The translations under genes were made by a program, and so were the position numbers. 64,000 bases of DNA from Zea mays (lineage: Eukaryota; Streptophyta; Magnoliopsida; Poales; Poaceae): positions 170,096,923-170,160,922 of the forward strand of contig NC_050097.1 of the NCBI RefSeq assembly GCF_902167145.1, written 5' to 3'. Of this stretch, positions 1 to 11,200 are shown piece after piece (positions within the stretch are counted from its first letter, which is position 1; each line of letters opens with the position of its first letter). A model generated the notes under the pieces. The model made no database searches and had not been told where the DNA came from. It saw nothing but the letters and a program-made list of their open reading frames with translations.

Positions 1-1010
1 AAATAAAAATACTAAACGTGCAATACTAAAGTTCATCACTTATTAATAGTTTAGCTCCTCTAAAGTAAGCTAGACTGCTAGAGTTAGCTAAAAGTGATCC
101 AAATGAGAAACATCCCCTGCCCCTCGCTCCATCACGCATTAATTAAGGGTATGCATGTATGTCTTTTCTATATCTATGTACTACGCTTTAGCATTGCATC
201 TAAATATTATCTATATGCCAAATTTTATGTCTTTATTTGAGAGGGCTAAACTTTGCTAAACTTTAGCACGTGGGATCCTCTATATCTGCTCCGAAATAGT
301 TTTACTTTGGAACTCTAGATAAAACAACTTTGTTCCAGAGTAGAGCATAAAAAAGGTATTCCAAAAAAATATATACAGTTCTTGAAACTACATGAAGTTT
401 GCATCTCCGTAACTAGGGCTAGTGTTTGCTGGCTCCCACTTGGAGTTTTGCTAGAGTCATGTTATCTACCGCACGTTCTACAGCATAGTTTTTACCGTTA
501 GACTATAACTAACTCAGTGTCATTTCAACTTTTCTCTATTAATAGCTAAAATTAGTTTAGAGGTTTAGAACGATCAATTAATGTACCATATAATTATTAG
601 CTATACCTTTCAAATAGCTATTATTTGTCAGCTGCTCCAACCCGGCTAAAAACAGCTAACAACTCAGTAGTTGACTAATAATTAGCTCTAAAGGTTTGGA
701 ACAAGATCTAATTTTTCAGTTAAAATGAAACATGACATTTTATCGAAATATAAATTCATCCAAATACATAATTAATCAAATAAAATTTACATAATTCATA
801 AAACATGAACAAAAATTATATAATTATTAAATAAAAATACATAATTTAAACATAGAAATACTTAATTCATAAATGATACCTAATTTATAGGCCATGTTTT
901 AAGATTTTTATTTAAAATGTTTTTTAAATAGACTTCACAAGATTAATGGAAAATTCCTTTTACACCACTGTAATTTTGTTCGGTGCCTTATTTGACATCG
1001 CAAATGTCCC
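1..1010. other. AT-rich flank, no gene recognised
   Basis: AT-rich DNA left of the first LTR. Words such as TTAGCTAA and CTAAACTTTAGCA recur around 40-260 and 545-710 and recall Tourist-type MITEs, but I could not define two ends or a target duplication, so no element is called. Bases 1006-1010 (GTCCC) are the left copy of the target duplication of the element that follows. An open frame from 946 runs into the LTR and looks fortuitous. Confidence 0.6.
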
Positions 1011-1597
1011 TGTTGACGCCTTTTCGGAGCGCCAAATACTCAAGAAGAACCAGCGGCGGTGTTCTCTGATCAGGCGCGGACGGTCCGCGGCCTGGGGCCG
1101 GACGGTCCGCGACCTGGTGCAGGAGCTTGGGTCCTCTGCCTGACGGCCGGACGGTCCGCGCCCTGAGGCCGGACGGTCCGCGCGTGCGCAGGGGCGGCGG
1201 AAGTCGCCGGCGGCGGCCTGGATCTCGCTTCCGGGAGGGACCCCGTCGGGGAGGAGAGATCCTAGGAGTTGTCTAGGCTCGGGCCGGCCGACCTAGACTC
1301 CTCCAATCGGCGTAGAGTCGAAGAGAGGCGAAGAATTTGGGAATTGAGAGGCTAAACCTAAACTAGACTAGAACTACTCCTAGGATAAAATGCGAATAAA
1401 AGTTGTATTGATTAGATTGTTTGTTACAAATCGGCCGTAGACCTCTCTTTATATAGAGGAGGGGGGCTGGACCCTTTACACGACTAGATTCCGAGTTAAT
1501 TCCGCGAATCTAGCCAACAATCATAGCACAAAACTCGGAACCCTAAACTGCTCTGCGCAAGCGAGGACCGTCCGCCCGCTCAATTTGGTGCTCAACA
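1011..1597 (-). repeat. 3' LTR of the Tat-type element
   Basis: Direct copy of 31210-31870. On the plus strand it starts TGTTGACGCC and ends GGTGCTCAACA, so the ends are TG...CA. It carries tandem GGCCGGACGGTCCGCG units at 1076-1182. It is about 74 bp shorter than the partner LTR, mainly through loss of units containing this palindrome. Confidence 0.93.
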
Positions 1598-1617
1598 TAT
1601 GCCCCCCTGCCTTTTGG
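1598..1617 (-). other. Polypurine tract of the Tat-type element
   Basis: On the minus strand a purine-rich run (AAAAGGCAGGGGGGCATA) directly precedes the 3' LTR. This is the expected place for the plus-strand primer of reverse transcription. Confidence 0.75.
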
Positions 1618-1669
1618 TGGAGCTGAGCAAACCAAAAGCAACTAACTCGATGTGATTACATCGGTTCTC

Positions 1670-2005
1670 TTAGGCATCTTGCCACATACTAGGATGGTAC
1701 TGTTTGAGGAAACGCCCATTCAAAGCCTTAGGCAAACCCTTGTCTTGCAATGTTTGTAGCAAATAGGCGTTGCCAGACATCACCTGTTTTACCTTATAAG
1801 GACCTTCCCAACTTGGTGACCATTTCCCGAACTTCCGGTCTCTATTCCTTAGAGGCAGAATGGTCTTCCACACCAGGTCCCCTACTTGAAATGATTTTGC
1901 TTTGACCTTCTTGTTGTAGGCCCTGGCTACCATGATTTTGTCCTTTTCTATTGCTCCCAAAGCTATAATCCTTTTGTCGGTCACCTCATCAATATTATCC
2001 ATCAT
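1670..2005 (-). pseudogene. Tat-type integrase, C-terminal part
   Basis: Minus-strand segment of about 111 codons holding the end of integrase. The run WEGPYKVKQVMSGNAYLLQT followed by LNGRFLKQYHP resembles the C-terminal beta-barrel region of plant Tat integrases. No chromodomain follows, as is usual for Tat. A stop just upstream (about 2006-2028) separates it from the integrase core, so this is a broken piece of the polyprotein. Confidence 0.85.
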
Positions 2006-2028
2006 TGAATCATAATAATCAGTAGCAG

Positions 2029-2490
2029 TTAGATCATTTTTCTAGCGAACCTGACAGCATTCAAACTTATTTCCACAGGCAACACTGCTTCCTGCCCATA
2101 GACAAGCTCAAAAGGAGATACTTTAGTAGCCCTATGTTTAGATATTCTATGAGCCCATAAAGCCTCAGACAAAATCTTATGCCAATGTTTAGGATTATCA
2201 GAAATTTTCTTTTTTATCAAATTAACCAATGTCCTATTGCTAGACTCGGTCTGACCATTGGCCTGAGCATAATATGGAGATGAATTAAGCAGCTTAATTT
2301 TGTATAATTCAGCAAATTCACGTACATCCTTTGACATAAAAGAAGTACCTTGATCTGTAGTTAAGGTTCGGGGAATGCCGAATCTATGAATAATATGCTC
2401 AGTTATAAACTCGATTACCTCCTTGTGTGTCATGTTCTTTAGAGCAACGGCTTCAGTCCATTTGGTGAAGTAGTCAGTGGCAACTAACAC
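2029..2490 (-). pseudogene. Tat-type integrase catalytic core
   Basis: Minus-strand segment of about 153 codons with the retroviral integrase core: VATDYFTKWTEA (first Asp), LTTDQGTSF (second Asp) and QANGQTESSNR (Glu), the D,D,E pattern, then the SPFELVYGQEAVLP signature. The zinc-binding part is in another frame at 2548 onward, so a frameshift lies near 2500-2550. Confidence 0.9.
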
Positions 2491-2547
2491 AAACCGATGC
2501 CCCTTTGATGATGAAGGATGAATTTCTCCAATAAAGTCTAATCCTCA

Positions 2548-3901
2548 TCATCTGAGCGGCCAAGGCTTGATGATAGGATGTAATTCGGCTGCAGGAACCA
2601 ACTGTAGGTCGCCGAATTTTTGACACACTTGGCAACCCTTGTAGTACTTGAAACAATCAGCTATCATACTAGGCCAATAAAAACCGGACCTTCGCAACAA
2701 CCAATTCATCTTTGGAGCTGATTGATGAGTACCACAAATCCCTTCATGTACTTCGGTCATGGCTAATATAGCATCATCTGGGCCCAAGCACTTAAGCAGG
2801 ATGTCATTGACTGTTCGGCGGTAAAGTTCGTCACTCATCAAAACATACTTGAAAGTTGTTCGCCGAATGTTCTTATCTGTTTTGATATTGGGATTTCGTA
2901 AATAATTAAGTATAGGTGTCCTCCAATCTCTTGCATCGGCTTCATTGTCAGCCGAATCGATTAAGAGAACATTTCTGGTAACCCCGGACGGTCCGGCGCC
3001 ATCACGCGGACGGTCCGCGACCTGGGAATTTGGCTCTGCACTGGTTATCAGATTTTCAGTTTTGTGAAACTTCCCTCTCTTTATCCGATAACCTGATGCA
3101 TCTTGTGCCAAATCGTTAGCTCTATGATTCTCAACTCTAGAGATATGCCGAATACTGAATTCGTCAAAAGAATGAATTATGCTCCAACATTTCTCAAGGT
3201 AACTATTTAGAGTACCATCAAAACATTGATATTCTTCTAACACTTGTTGGACAACCAGCTGAGAATCACCAAATACCTTCACATGTTTTACTCCCATACC
3301 ATTTAAAAGTTCTAAGCCGAATAGGAGGGCCTCATATTCAGCTTGATTATTAGTGCAATAAGTTTTCAATCGGCTAGAGAAGTCAAAGGAGACATTACTT
3401 GGTGAAACAAGCACAATGTCAATTCCTTGCCCTTCATTGCAAACCGATCCATCAAAATATAAAGTCCAAGGAGTAATAGTGAGGTATGACATGTCTAGTT
3501 CATGAATATTATTAACCCGATGTTCTACAATGAAATCCGCTATGACTTGGTCTTTCATAGATTTCAATGGTTCATAGTCCAAGTCATATTCTATGAGTGC
3601 ATAAGCCCACTTACCAATTCTACCACTCATAATTGGGTTATGCAACATGTATTTGATCACATCGGCTTGACCAGAAACAGTGCAATGACTAGACAGTAAA
3701 TAACATCTACATTTGGTGCATGCAAAAAACAAGCATAAGCATAACTTTTCAATAAAAGTGTACCTTGTTTCAGCATCCACCAATCTTCGGCTTAGATATG
3801 TCACCACATGCTCCTTCCCCTCGGTTTCTTGTGTCAGAACAGCCCCAATGACCTTATCCTTAGCTGCAATGTATAATCGGAATGGTACTCCTGCTCGTGG
3901 T
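2548..3901 (-). pseudogene. Tat-type RNase H pair and integrase zinc finger (downstream half of split pol)
   Basis: Continuation of pol after the inserted element at 3902. It opens with the end of the first RNase H (YLSRRLVDAETRYTF). A second, distinct RNase H follows (LYFDGSVCNEGQG, NNQAEYEALLFGL, FGDSQLVVQQ), then the integrase HHCC region ending CQVCQKFGD. A linker near 2985-3025 is encoded by copies of the GGACGGTCC palindrome. The frame is lost near 2548, just before the integrase core. The dual RNase H supports the Tat assignment. Confidence 0.88.
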
Positions 3902-4248
3902 TGTAACGCCCTGAATTTGGGGGTAGAATTTTTTCTTCTTTTCTCTCACCAAATTCAGGCATTACCCTTTTCTTTTCTCGTTCCCTCGCTAAACCTTGAT
4001 CTTTTCCAAAGTTATAGCGGGGTTTGGCTTGGAATTCCCGTGTAAAGAAAAACCCTAAATTACTCTATGTTGTTTGATGCACCATGCCGAACTATGCATT
4101 CTTTGATTGCTTAGAAATGTAAGTGCATTCATCTAGGAAGATCGGATTTCGAAAAGGAGAAAAAACTTTTCTTTCTTTTTCTTTTTCTTTCTCTCTCTCC
4201 TCTTCTTTTTTCTCTCTCCCGCGCCGTGGGCCGCCCCGACCGGCCCAG

Positions 4249-4279
<31 letters not shown>

Positions 4280-6563
4280 CGCGCCCCCTTTGGGCCCATT
4301 GGCCCAGCCGCCCCCTCCCTTTCCCCCCAATTCCCCCAATCCCTCTCCCTCCCTCTCATTCTCTCTCTTCCCCACCCCAGCCGCCGCCCCTGCTCGTCGC
4401 CGGTTCGGCCGCCCGTCCCCGTCCCCGGTGAGGTCCCCCTCCCCCTCTCCTCCCTCCCCCATCTCCCCTCCCCTTCCCCCTACCCGGCTTGGCCGCCCCC
4501 TGCCCCTGCGCCCCGGTCCGGCCGCCCGCCGCCCAGCTCGGCCGCCGCCGCCCCTGCGCGCCCTGCCCTCCCCTGGCCGGCTCGGCCGCCCCTGCGCGCC
4601 GGCTCGGCCGCCCCCTACCCCTGCGCCCCCGCCGGTTCGGCCGCACCCCCCCCCCCCCCCCGCCAGCTCGGCCGCCCGCCGCCGGCTTGGCCGCCCCCGC
4701 CCCTGCCCAGGCCGGTTCAACCGCCCCCTGGCCGGTTCAACCCCCCCTTTTTTATTTATTTATTTATTTTATTTTCTTTCATTACTGTTATTTATTTTAT
4801 TTTAGGCAGGTTAATCATTGTTCATGTTATTGAAATAGGAAATTTAATTTAGAATTCTGTTACGCTAGTTAATTCATATAATCAATTGTTTATCCAGTTC
4901 AATGTTGATCAACTAAAAATGACTAGGTTTCCATTAGTGCATATAACTAAATTCTTTTGTTAGAACCAATTGTAACTAATCATTAGTGCATAAGCTTTAA
5001 CCCCCCCCCCCCCCCCGCGAGACCTTTTCCCGTTTCTTTCTAACCATAATGAATGCGATATCGAATGTCATACTTGATGCATATTCACTTTATTTGTTCC
5101 CTTGTATGATGTACTGTTTGTTTCCCAATTTGAATGGATGAATGTATGTATGCTTGCAATCGCATAGAGAACGATTCGGTCGAAGAGCCCGAGGAACTCG
5201 CAGGAGAAGCCCCTGAGCAGCAGTCGGTTGGTGGAGGCAAGTGTCCCTTGACCTATCTCTGTCCTATTCATTATTTAATTCATCTCCCGCTTTACACATT
5301 TATGCCTAAGGATTGACTAGCTTTTGTGATCCATGTCCTTGTTTACCTATCTGGGTTGGATTATTATTGTTTAGCTTTATGCTATTGCTCAAACTCTAAT
5401 CAATGAACATGATGAGATTATCTATGATACGCTGTTTTCCCTTCTCTTATTATGATGTTGTACTTGTGGTCATCAAGGGGGCTCGAGCGGTTTCTCGAGT
5501 GCCTCTCCGTAAGGACCTGTTCTATGGATGACCGCCCGGGAAAACAGTGCAACCATCAGGGTGGAATGGGATGCCCTTAGCTGAATAATTAGAGGATCCG
5601 GGGTGTAGTTCACTTAGCCGTCGTGCCGTCAATGGGGCTCGGTGTATGCGGCTCGCTCTGCCAAGTTTGGGTTCGCCCCTTGGGGAGGAGTGCGGTGCAT
5701 TTAGGAAACCTAACGGGTGGCTACAGCCCCGGGGAATCTTTGTAAAGGCTACGTAGTGATGCCCTGCTAGTCCACCTAGGTAGTGGTCAATGGGGAGTAG
5801 CTCTCTCCGGGCAGAAAGGGAATCACGGCTTGTGGGTAAAGTGCACAACCTCTGCAGAGTGTTTGAAAACTGATATATCAGCCGTGCTCACGGTTATGAG
5901 CGGCCAAGGGAGCTCCAGTGATTAGTGATACTTGATGAGAGATGGTTGGTTTACAGATGATGATGAGGATGGTTATGATCATGCTTATGGTAATGGTAAG
6001 TGGTACTCTTTCTGTTTGGAAAGGAGTACGTTTGGGTTAATAACTTGGGTTAATGCTAAAACTTGGCTTTCTACTAGTAAGTAATAATCTGACCAACTAA
6101 AAGCAATTGCTTGACTTATCCCCCATATAAAGCTAGTCCACTACAGCCAAACAGGATACTTGCTGAGTATGTTGATGTGTACTCACCCTTGCTCTACACA
6201 CCAAACCCCCCCCATCCCCAGGTTGTCAGCATTGCAACCACTGCTCAGGCGAAGATGAAGCTGTGGAAGGAGACTTCCAGGAGTTCCAAGACTACGACGA
6301 GTTCTAGGTGTGGGTTAGCGGCAACCCCCAGTCGGCTGCCTGTGAAGGCCGCGGTTATCTACGTTTCTTTTCCGCACTTTGATTAATTGTAAGGACTATA
6401 TGGACGTCTCAGACGTATGATGTAATCGACTATTTCCCTTATTAATACTATTTTGAGCACTGTGTGATGATGTCCATGTTATGTAACTGCTGTGTACGTG
6501 AATAACTGATCCTGGCACGTACATGGTTCGCATTCGGTTTGCCTTCTAAAACCGGGTGTGACA
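3902..6563 (+). repeat. 5' LTR of the chromovirus (2662 bp)
   Basis: Starts TGTAACGCCCTGAATTTGG and ends CCGGGTGTGACA. It contains a very C-rich stretch (about 4220-4740) with a run of roughly 28 C at 4249-4277 and other poly-C tracts near 4651 and 5001. The many long open frames on both strands here reflect base composition, not genes. The partner copy is 12810-14602 plus 24606-25522. Confidence 0.95.
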
Positions 6564-6567
6564 TAAG

Positions 6568-6580
6568 TGGTATCAAAGCC
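6568..6580 (+). other. Primer-binding site (initiator tRNA-Met type)
   Basis: TGGTATCAAAGCC lies four bases after the 5' LTR. It matches the usual plant initiator-Met site (TGGTATCAGAGCC) with one difference. Confidence 0.85.
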
Positions 6581-6823
6581 GTGCTGACTGTAGGACCGCT
6601 AACCTAGAGTAGAATGGTCGTTCTAAGGACTATAGACCTCTGTCCCTGCCTTGACTTTGATATCCCTTCAAAAGTTGGTCATACCGACCAAACCTATGTT
6701 CTACTATATATAATACCTTGCTGAAAATTGTGTTTTATTCTAATCCTTCCTTTACTTATGATTCATTATTTGCTAGTCATATTAATTCTGTTCTCACCCT
6801 TTTGCTTGCGATGTCTTTTGTAG

Positions 6824-7837
6824 ATGGCTCGACTTAGACACACTGCACGAAAGTCAGTCATCCCCTTCTTACCCTCCCGCCTTGCTGAGCGTCCGCTTCG
6901 CCGTCCCGTGGCCGGACAGTCCAGCCACTTGGAGAGACTGCACCACCGCCTGCGTGAGGAGCAGGAACGTCGACGACAGGAGCAGCAGGGCTCTTCTTTC
7001 TCGCTCCAACAGGAGATAGAGTCCGTGAGGAGCTGCTCCCCTATGCTTCCTCTGGAGGCGCCCCCTGCACCACCACTGGGCGCCCCAGCTTCTGGAGTAG
7101 CTGCTGGAGGAGACCCAGACGACGGAGGTGGCGACGACAGCTCGATCCACGACACCGACTTCTCTGCTAACCCTGAGCCGGAAGGATGGGTTGCTCGACC
7201 CATCACTCGCGACGCTGCTCGCGGGTGTCACTTCCACGATGCGCTCGACACCCTGCTACGTCGGGCATTTAACCGGCATACTTGGTCCGTCGAGTATCGC
7301 TGTGTGGTCTACCAGCACAGTCGCGGGGTCTACCCGGACCGCTGCGAGGCAACCTGCTTGGTGCGCTGCCCGGAGAACAGTCTCCAGGGTGTGGAGGCCT
7401 GCTCAGAGCACTATTCTATTTCTGAGCGGGACTCAGCTGAGGCAGCCATGCAAGATGCTGCACGGCGTGCGCTTTCGCACTACTACTCGGTTTTCGGTGG
7501 GGCAGCTGACGGTCTTGACCTGAAGTATTACCCCCGCCGTCCATCTGGCAGCACAGGAGGCGCGATTGTCTCACCTGTTGGTGAGGGCAATCCTAGGTTG
7601 AGCAGCACAGTCAACCTAGCCGCCGTGCTAAACACGGAGCTGGACCATGCATTAGACGAGCTGAGTAGGGCTCGTGCTGAGATCGCCCTGCTGCGGGCTG
7701 AGCGCGCGGAACGTCATCACCTGGATGGTGGTTCCCCCGCTCCCGTCGGGACTCAGCACCCGTACCGCTCACCTCAGCGTGGACACCAGTCTTATGGCAA
7801 TCCCGACTGCAAGACCAAGATAGATCTAGAACCATAG
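6824..7837 (+). CDS. Extra ORF upstream of gag in the chromovirus (orf0-like)
   Basis: An intact 337-codon ORF between the primer site and gag. The N-terminus is basic and rich in Arg/Gln (LHHRLREEQERRRQEQQG), consistent with a short coiled coil. An acidic DDGGGDDSS patch follows, then a middle part with several Cys residues (CVVYQHS, CEATCLVRC) that may form a folded unit. The C-terminal heptad-like stretch LDELSRARAEIALLRAERAE looks like a coiled coil. I recognise no enzyme motif. Extra ORFs before gag have been described in some rice gypsy elements (RIRE3/RIRE8 orf0); whether this one is homologous is not shown here. It stays open although gag-pol has a stop. Confidence 0.65.
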   Translation: MARLRHTARKSVIPFLPSRLAERPLRRPVAGQSSHLERLHHRLREEQERRRQEQQGSSFSLQQEIESVRSCSPMLPLEAPPAPPLGAPASGVAAGGDPDDGGGDDSSIHDTDFSANPEPEGWVARPITRDAARGCHFHDALDTLLRRAFNRHTWSVEYRCVVYQHSRGVYPDRCEATCLVRCPENSLQGVEACSEHYSISERDSAEAAMQDAARRALSHYYSVFGGAADGLDLKYYPRRPSGSTGGAIVSPVGEGNPRLSSTVNLAAVLNTELDHALDELSRARAEIALLRAERAERHHLDGGSPAPVGTQHPYRSPQRGHQSYGNPDCKTKIDLEP

Positions 7838-8240
7838 TTCGTTGGAGTTGGATCTTGTAATTAATACGAAATACATACATAGAAGCTACAGTCTTAGCGT
7901 TAGTCTCAATCTTAGTTAGTCTTAGTTAGACAGGGTAGTTTGCTATATCATGTGCATCTATGTTTGTCATGATGAACTATGTTTGGTATGGATCTTTGTA
8001 ATGACTGTCACCAGAATGTGGGTATCCCCTGCATTTTGGTTTACCTATTATGTTAATGGAGTTAGTTATATAGTTGGGAAACCTTTTATTCCACTTTCCT
8101 CTTTATCTGAGAAGCTGTGTGGTCTGTGTTGGAGATCAGTGAAGATGCTCATTTGTTCAGTGCTGTTGAAGAATTCTATACTCTTTTCTTATGCTGCAAG
8201 ATTTGCCAGATCAGTTCTGATGTGTGGTTGCATTCTGCAG

Positions 8241-11200
8241 ATGTCAGAGAACAGGCGCAGAGGAGGAAGGCGTGCTCAGCAGGAGCGAGCCACTCAACAG
8301 GAGGAGGTGCCCCAGCAGCAGCACCTGCCGCCCCCGCCCCCGATGTCGATCGAGCAGATGTTTCTGTTGCAGACTGAGGCAGTTCAAGCCATCGGTCAGA
8401 CTTTGGCCGCCATTCAGCAGCAGCAGCAGCAGGCCCCACCTCAGCCTCAGATGCCTCAGATGCCCAGAGACAAGCGTGCTGAATTCATGAGAGGTCATCC
8501 ACCAACGTTCGCTCATTCTTCTGACCCCATGGATGCTGAAGACTGGCTGCGCACTGTGGAGCGTGAGTTGCATACCGCTCAGTGCGATGACAGGGAGAAG
8601 GTTCTGTATGGTCCCCGTCTGTTGAGAGGGGCAGCCCAATCATGGTGGGAGTCTTACCTCGCCACCCATGCCCACCCTGACGCCATCACCTGGGAAGAGT
8701 TCAGAGGTAACTTTCGTTAGTACCATGTTCCTGCAGGTCTGATGATAGTGAAGAAGGAGGAGTTCCTGGCCCTCAAGCAAGGGCCATTGTCTGTCAGTGA
8801 GTACCGGGACAGGTTTCTGCAGTTGTCTCGCTATGCTCCTGAAGATGTCAACACCGATGCCAAACGACAGTACCGTTTCCTGAGAGGCTTGGTTGACCCT
8901 CTTCAGTATCAGCTGATGAATCACACCTTCCCGACATTCCAGCACCTGATTGACAGAGCAATCATGACAGAGAGGAAGCGTAAGGAGATGGAAGATCGTA
9001 AGCGCAAGATCAGTGGACCCCAGCCTGGAAGCAGCAATCGTCCTCGTTTCTCAAGCAATCAACCTCAGCAGTTCAGGCAGAACCAGCGTCCACCTCAGCA
9101 TCAGCAGTTCCAAAGGCAGTATCCTCAGCACCAGTATCAGAACCGTCAGAGCAATCAGTCAGGAGGTCAGTTTCAGAGGCAGAATCAGCAGGCACTTCGC
9201 CTTCCTGCCCCAGCAACCCAGCAGAACAGTCAAGCAGCACCAGCTCAGGTTGGAAACAGAGCATGTTTCCACTGGGTGATGCAATGTCCGAAGAAGGCAG
9301 CCCAGCAGCAGTCAGGCCCCAATGCCCCAGCAGAGCAGAATGTGCCTCAGCCCGGAGCAGGCAACCGCTCTCAGCCGCGCTATAATCATGGGAGACTGAA
9401 CCACTTGGAGGCTGAAGCAGTTCAGGAGACCCCCGGCATGATAGTAGGTATGTTCCCAGTCGACTCCCATATTGCAGAAGTGTTATTTGATACTGGAGCA
9501 ACACATTCTTTCATTACTGCATCATGGGTAGAAGCACATAATCTTCCAATTACTACCATGTCAACCCCCATTCAAATTGACTCAGCCGGTGGTAGAATTC
9601 GAGTCGATAGCATTTGTTTGAATATAAGTGTGGAAATAAGGGGGATAGCGTTTCCCGCCAACCTTATAGTAATGGGTACTCAGGGAATAGATGTCATCCT
9701 AGGGATGAATTGGCTAGATAAGTATCGGGCAGTTATCAGTTGTGATAAAAGGACCATCAAGTTGGTGTCCCCACTAGGAGAGGAAGTGGTGACCGAGTTA
9801 GTCCCGCCTGAGCCAAAGAAAGGAAGTTGTTATCAGCTAGCTGTTGATAGCAGTGAAGCAGACCCGATCGAGAGTATCAAGGTTGTGTCCGAATTCCCAG
9901 ATGTGTTTCCAAAGGACTTACCGGGTATGCCACCAGAGCGAAAAGTTGAGTTTGCTATAGAGCTTCTTCCTGGAACCGCCCCTATCTTCAAGAGAGCTTA
10001 CAGAATATCTGGACCAGAGTTGCTTGAGCTTAAGAAGCAAATTGATGAGCTGTCAGAGAAAGGTTACATCCGGCCAAGCACCTCGCCTTGGGCCACCCCT
10101 GTCTTGTTCGTGGAAAATAAAGATGGCACCAAGAGGATGTGTATCGATTACCGAGCTTTAAATGAAGTCATGATCAAGAACAAGTATCCCTTGCCTAGAA
10201 TAGAAGACCTGTTCGACCAGTTGAGAGGAGCTAGTGTGTTCTCCAAGATTGATTTGAGGTCAGGTTATCATCAGCTCAGGATCCGACCTTCGGACATTCC
10301 GAAGACGGCATTCATTACCAAGTATGGTTTGTATGAGTTCACAGTGATGTCTTTTGGTTTGACCAATGCGCCAGCGTTCTTCATGAACTTGATGAATAGT
10401 GTATTCATGGATTATCTCGATAAGTTTGTGGTGGTATTTATTGATGACATTCTGGTTTATTCTCAAAGCGAAGAAGAACATGCAGATCATTTGAAGATGG
10501 TATTGCAGAGATTGCGAGAGCACCAGTTGTATGCAAAGTTGAGCAAGTGTGAATTCTGGATCAATGAAGTCCTGTTCTTGGGTCACATAATCAACAAAGA
10601 AGGATTGGCTGTGGATCCGAAGAAAGTGGCAGACATTTTGAACTGGAAAGCGCCAACAGATGCTAGAGGAATCAAGAGCTTCATTGGAATGGCCGGATAT
10701 TATCGGCGATTCATTGAAGGGTTTTCGAAGATTGCGAAACCAATGACAGCGTTGCTAGGCAACAAAGTTGACTTCAAGTGGACCCAGAAATGCCAAGAGG
10801 CCTTTGAAGCGCTGAAAGAGAAGTTGACTACAGCGCCTGTCCTAGTCTTGCCTGATGTGCACAAGCCCTTCTCGGTGTATTGTGATGCTTGTTACACAGG
10901 TTTGGGATGCGTGTTGATGCAAGAGGGAAGAGTTGTGGCTTACTCGTCCCGACAGCTGAAGGTTCATGAGAAGAACTACCCAATCCATGATTTAGAGTTG
11001 GCAGCAGTGGTTCACGCACTGAAGACATGGAGGCACTATTTGTATGGACAGAAATGTGATGTTTACACAGATCACAAGAGTCTGAAGTACATATTCACTC
11101 AGTCAGAGTTGAACATGAGGCAACGAAGATGGTTAGAGTTGATCAAAGACTATGAGTTGGAGATTCATTACCATCCAGGCAAAGCAAACGTAGCGGCAGA

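Noticed and set aside
1..260. Tourist-like MITE at the window start
   Set aside because: Suggestive TTAGCTAA words, but neither both termini nor a target duplication could be found.
4123..4852. Several long overlapping open frames on both strands rich in Pro/Ala/Arg/Gly
   Set aside because: They lie in the C-rich part of an LTR, recur in the other LTR with frame changes, and have no family features; GC bias explains the lack of stops.
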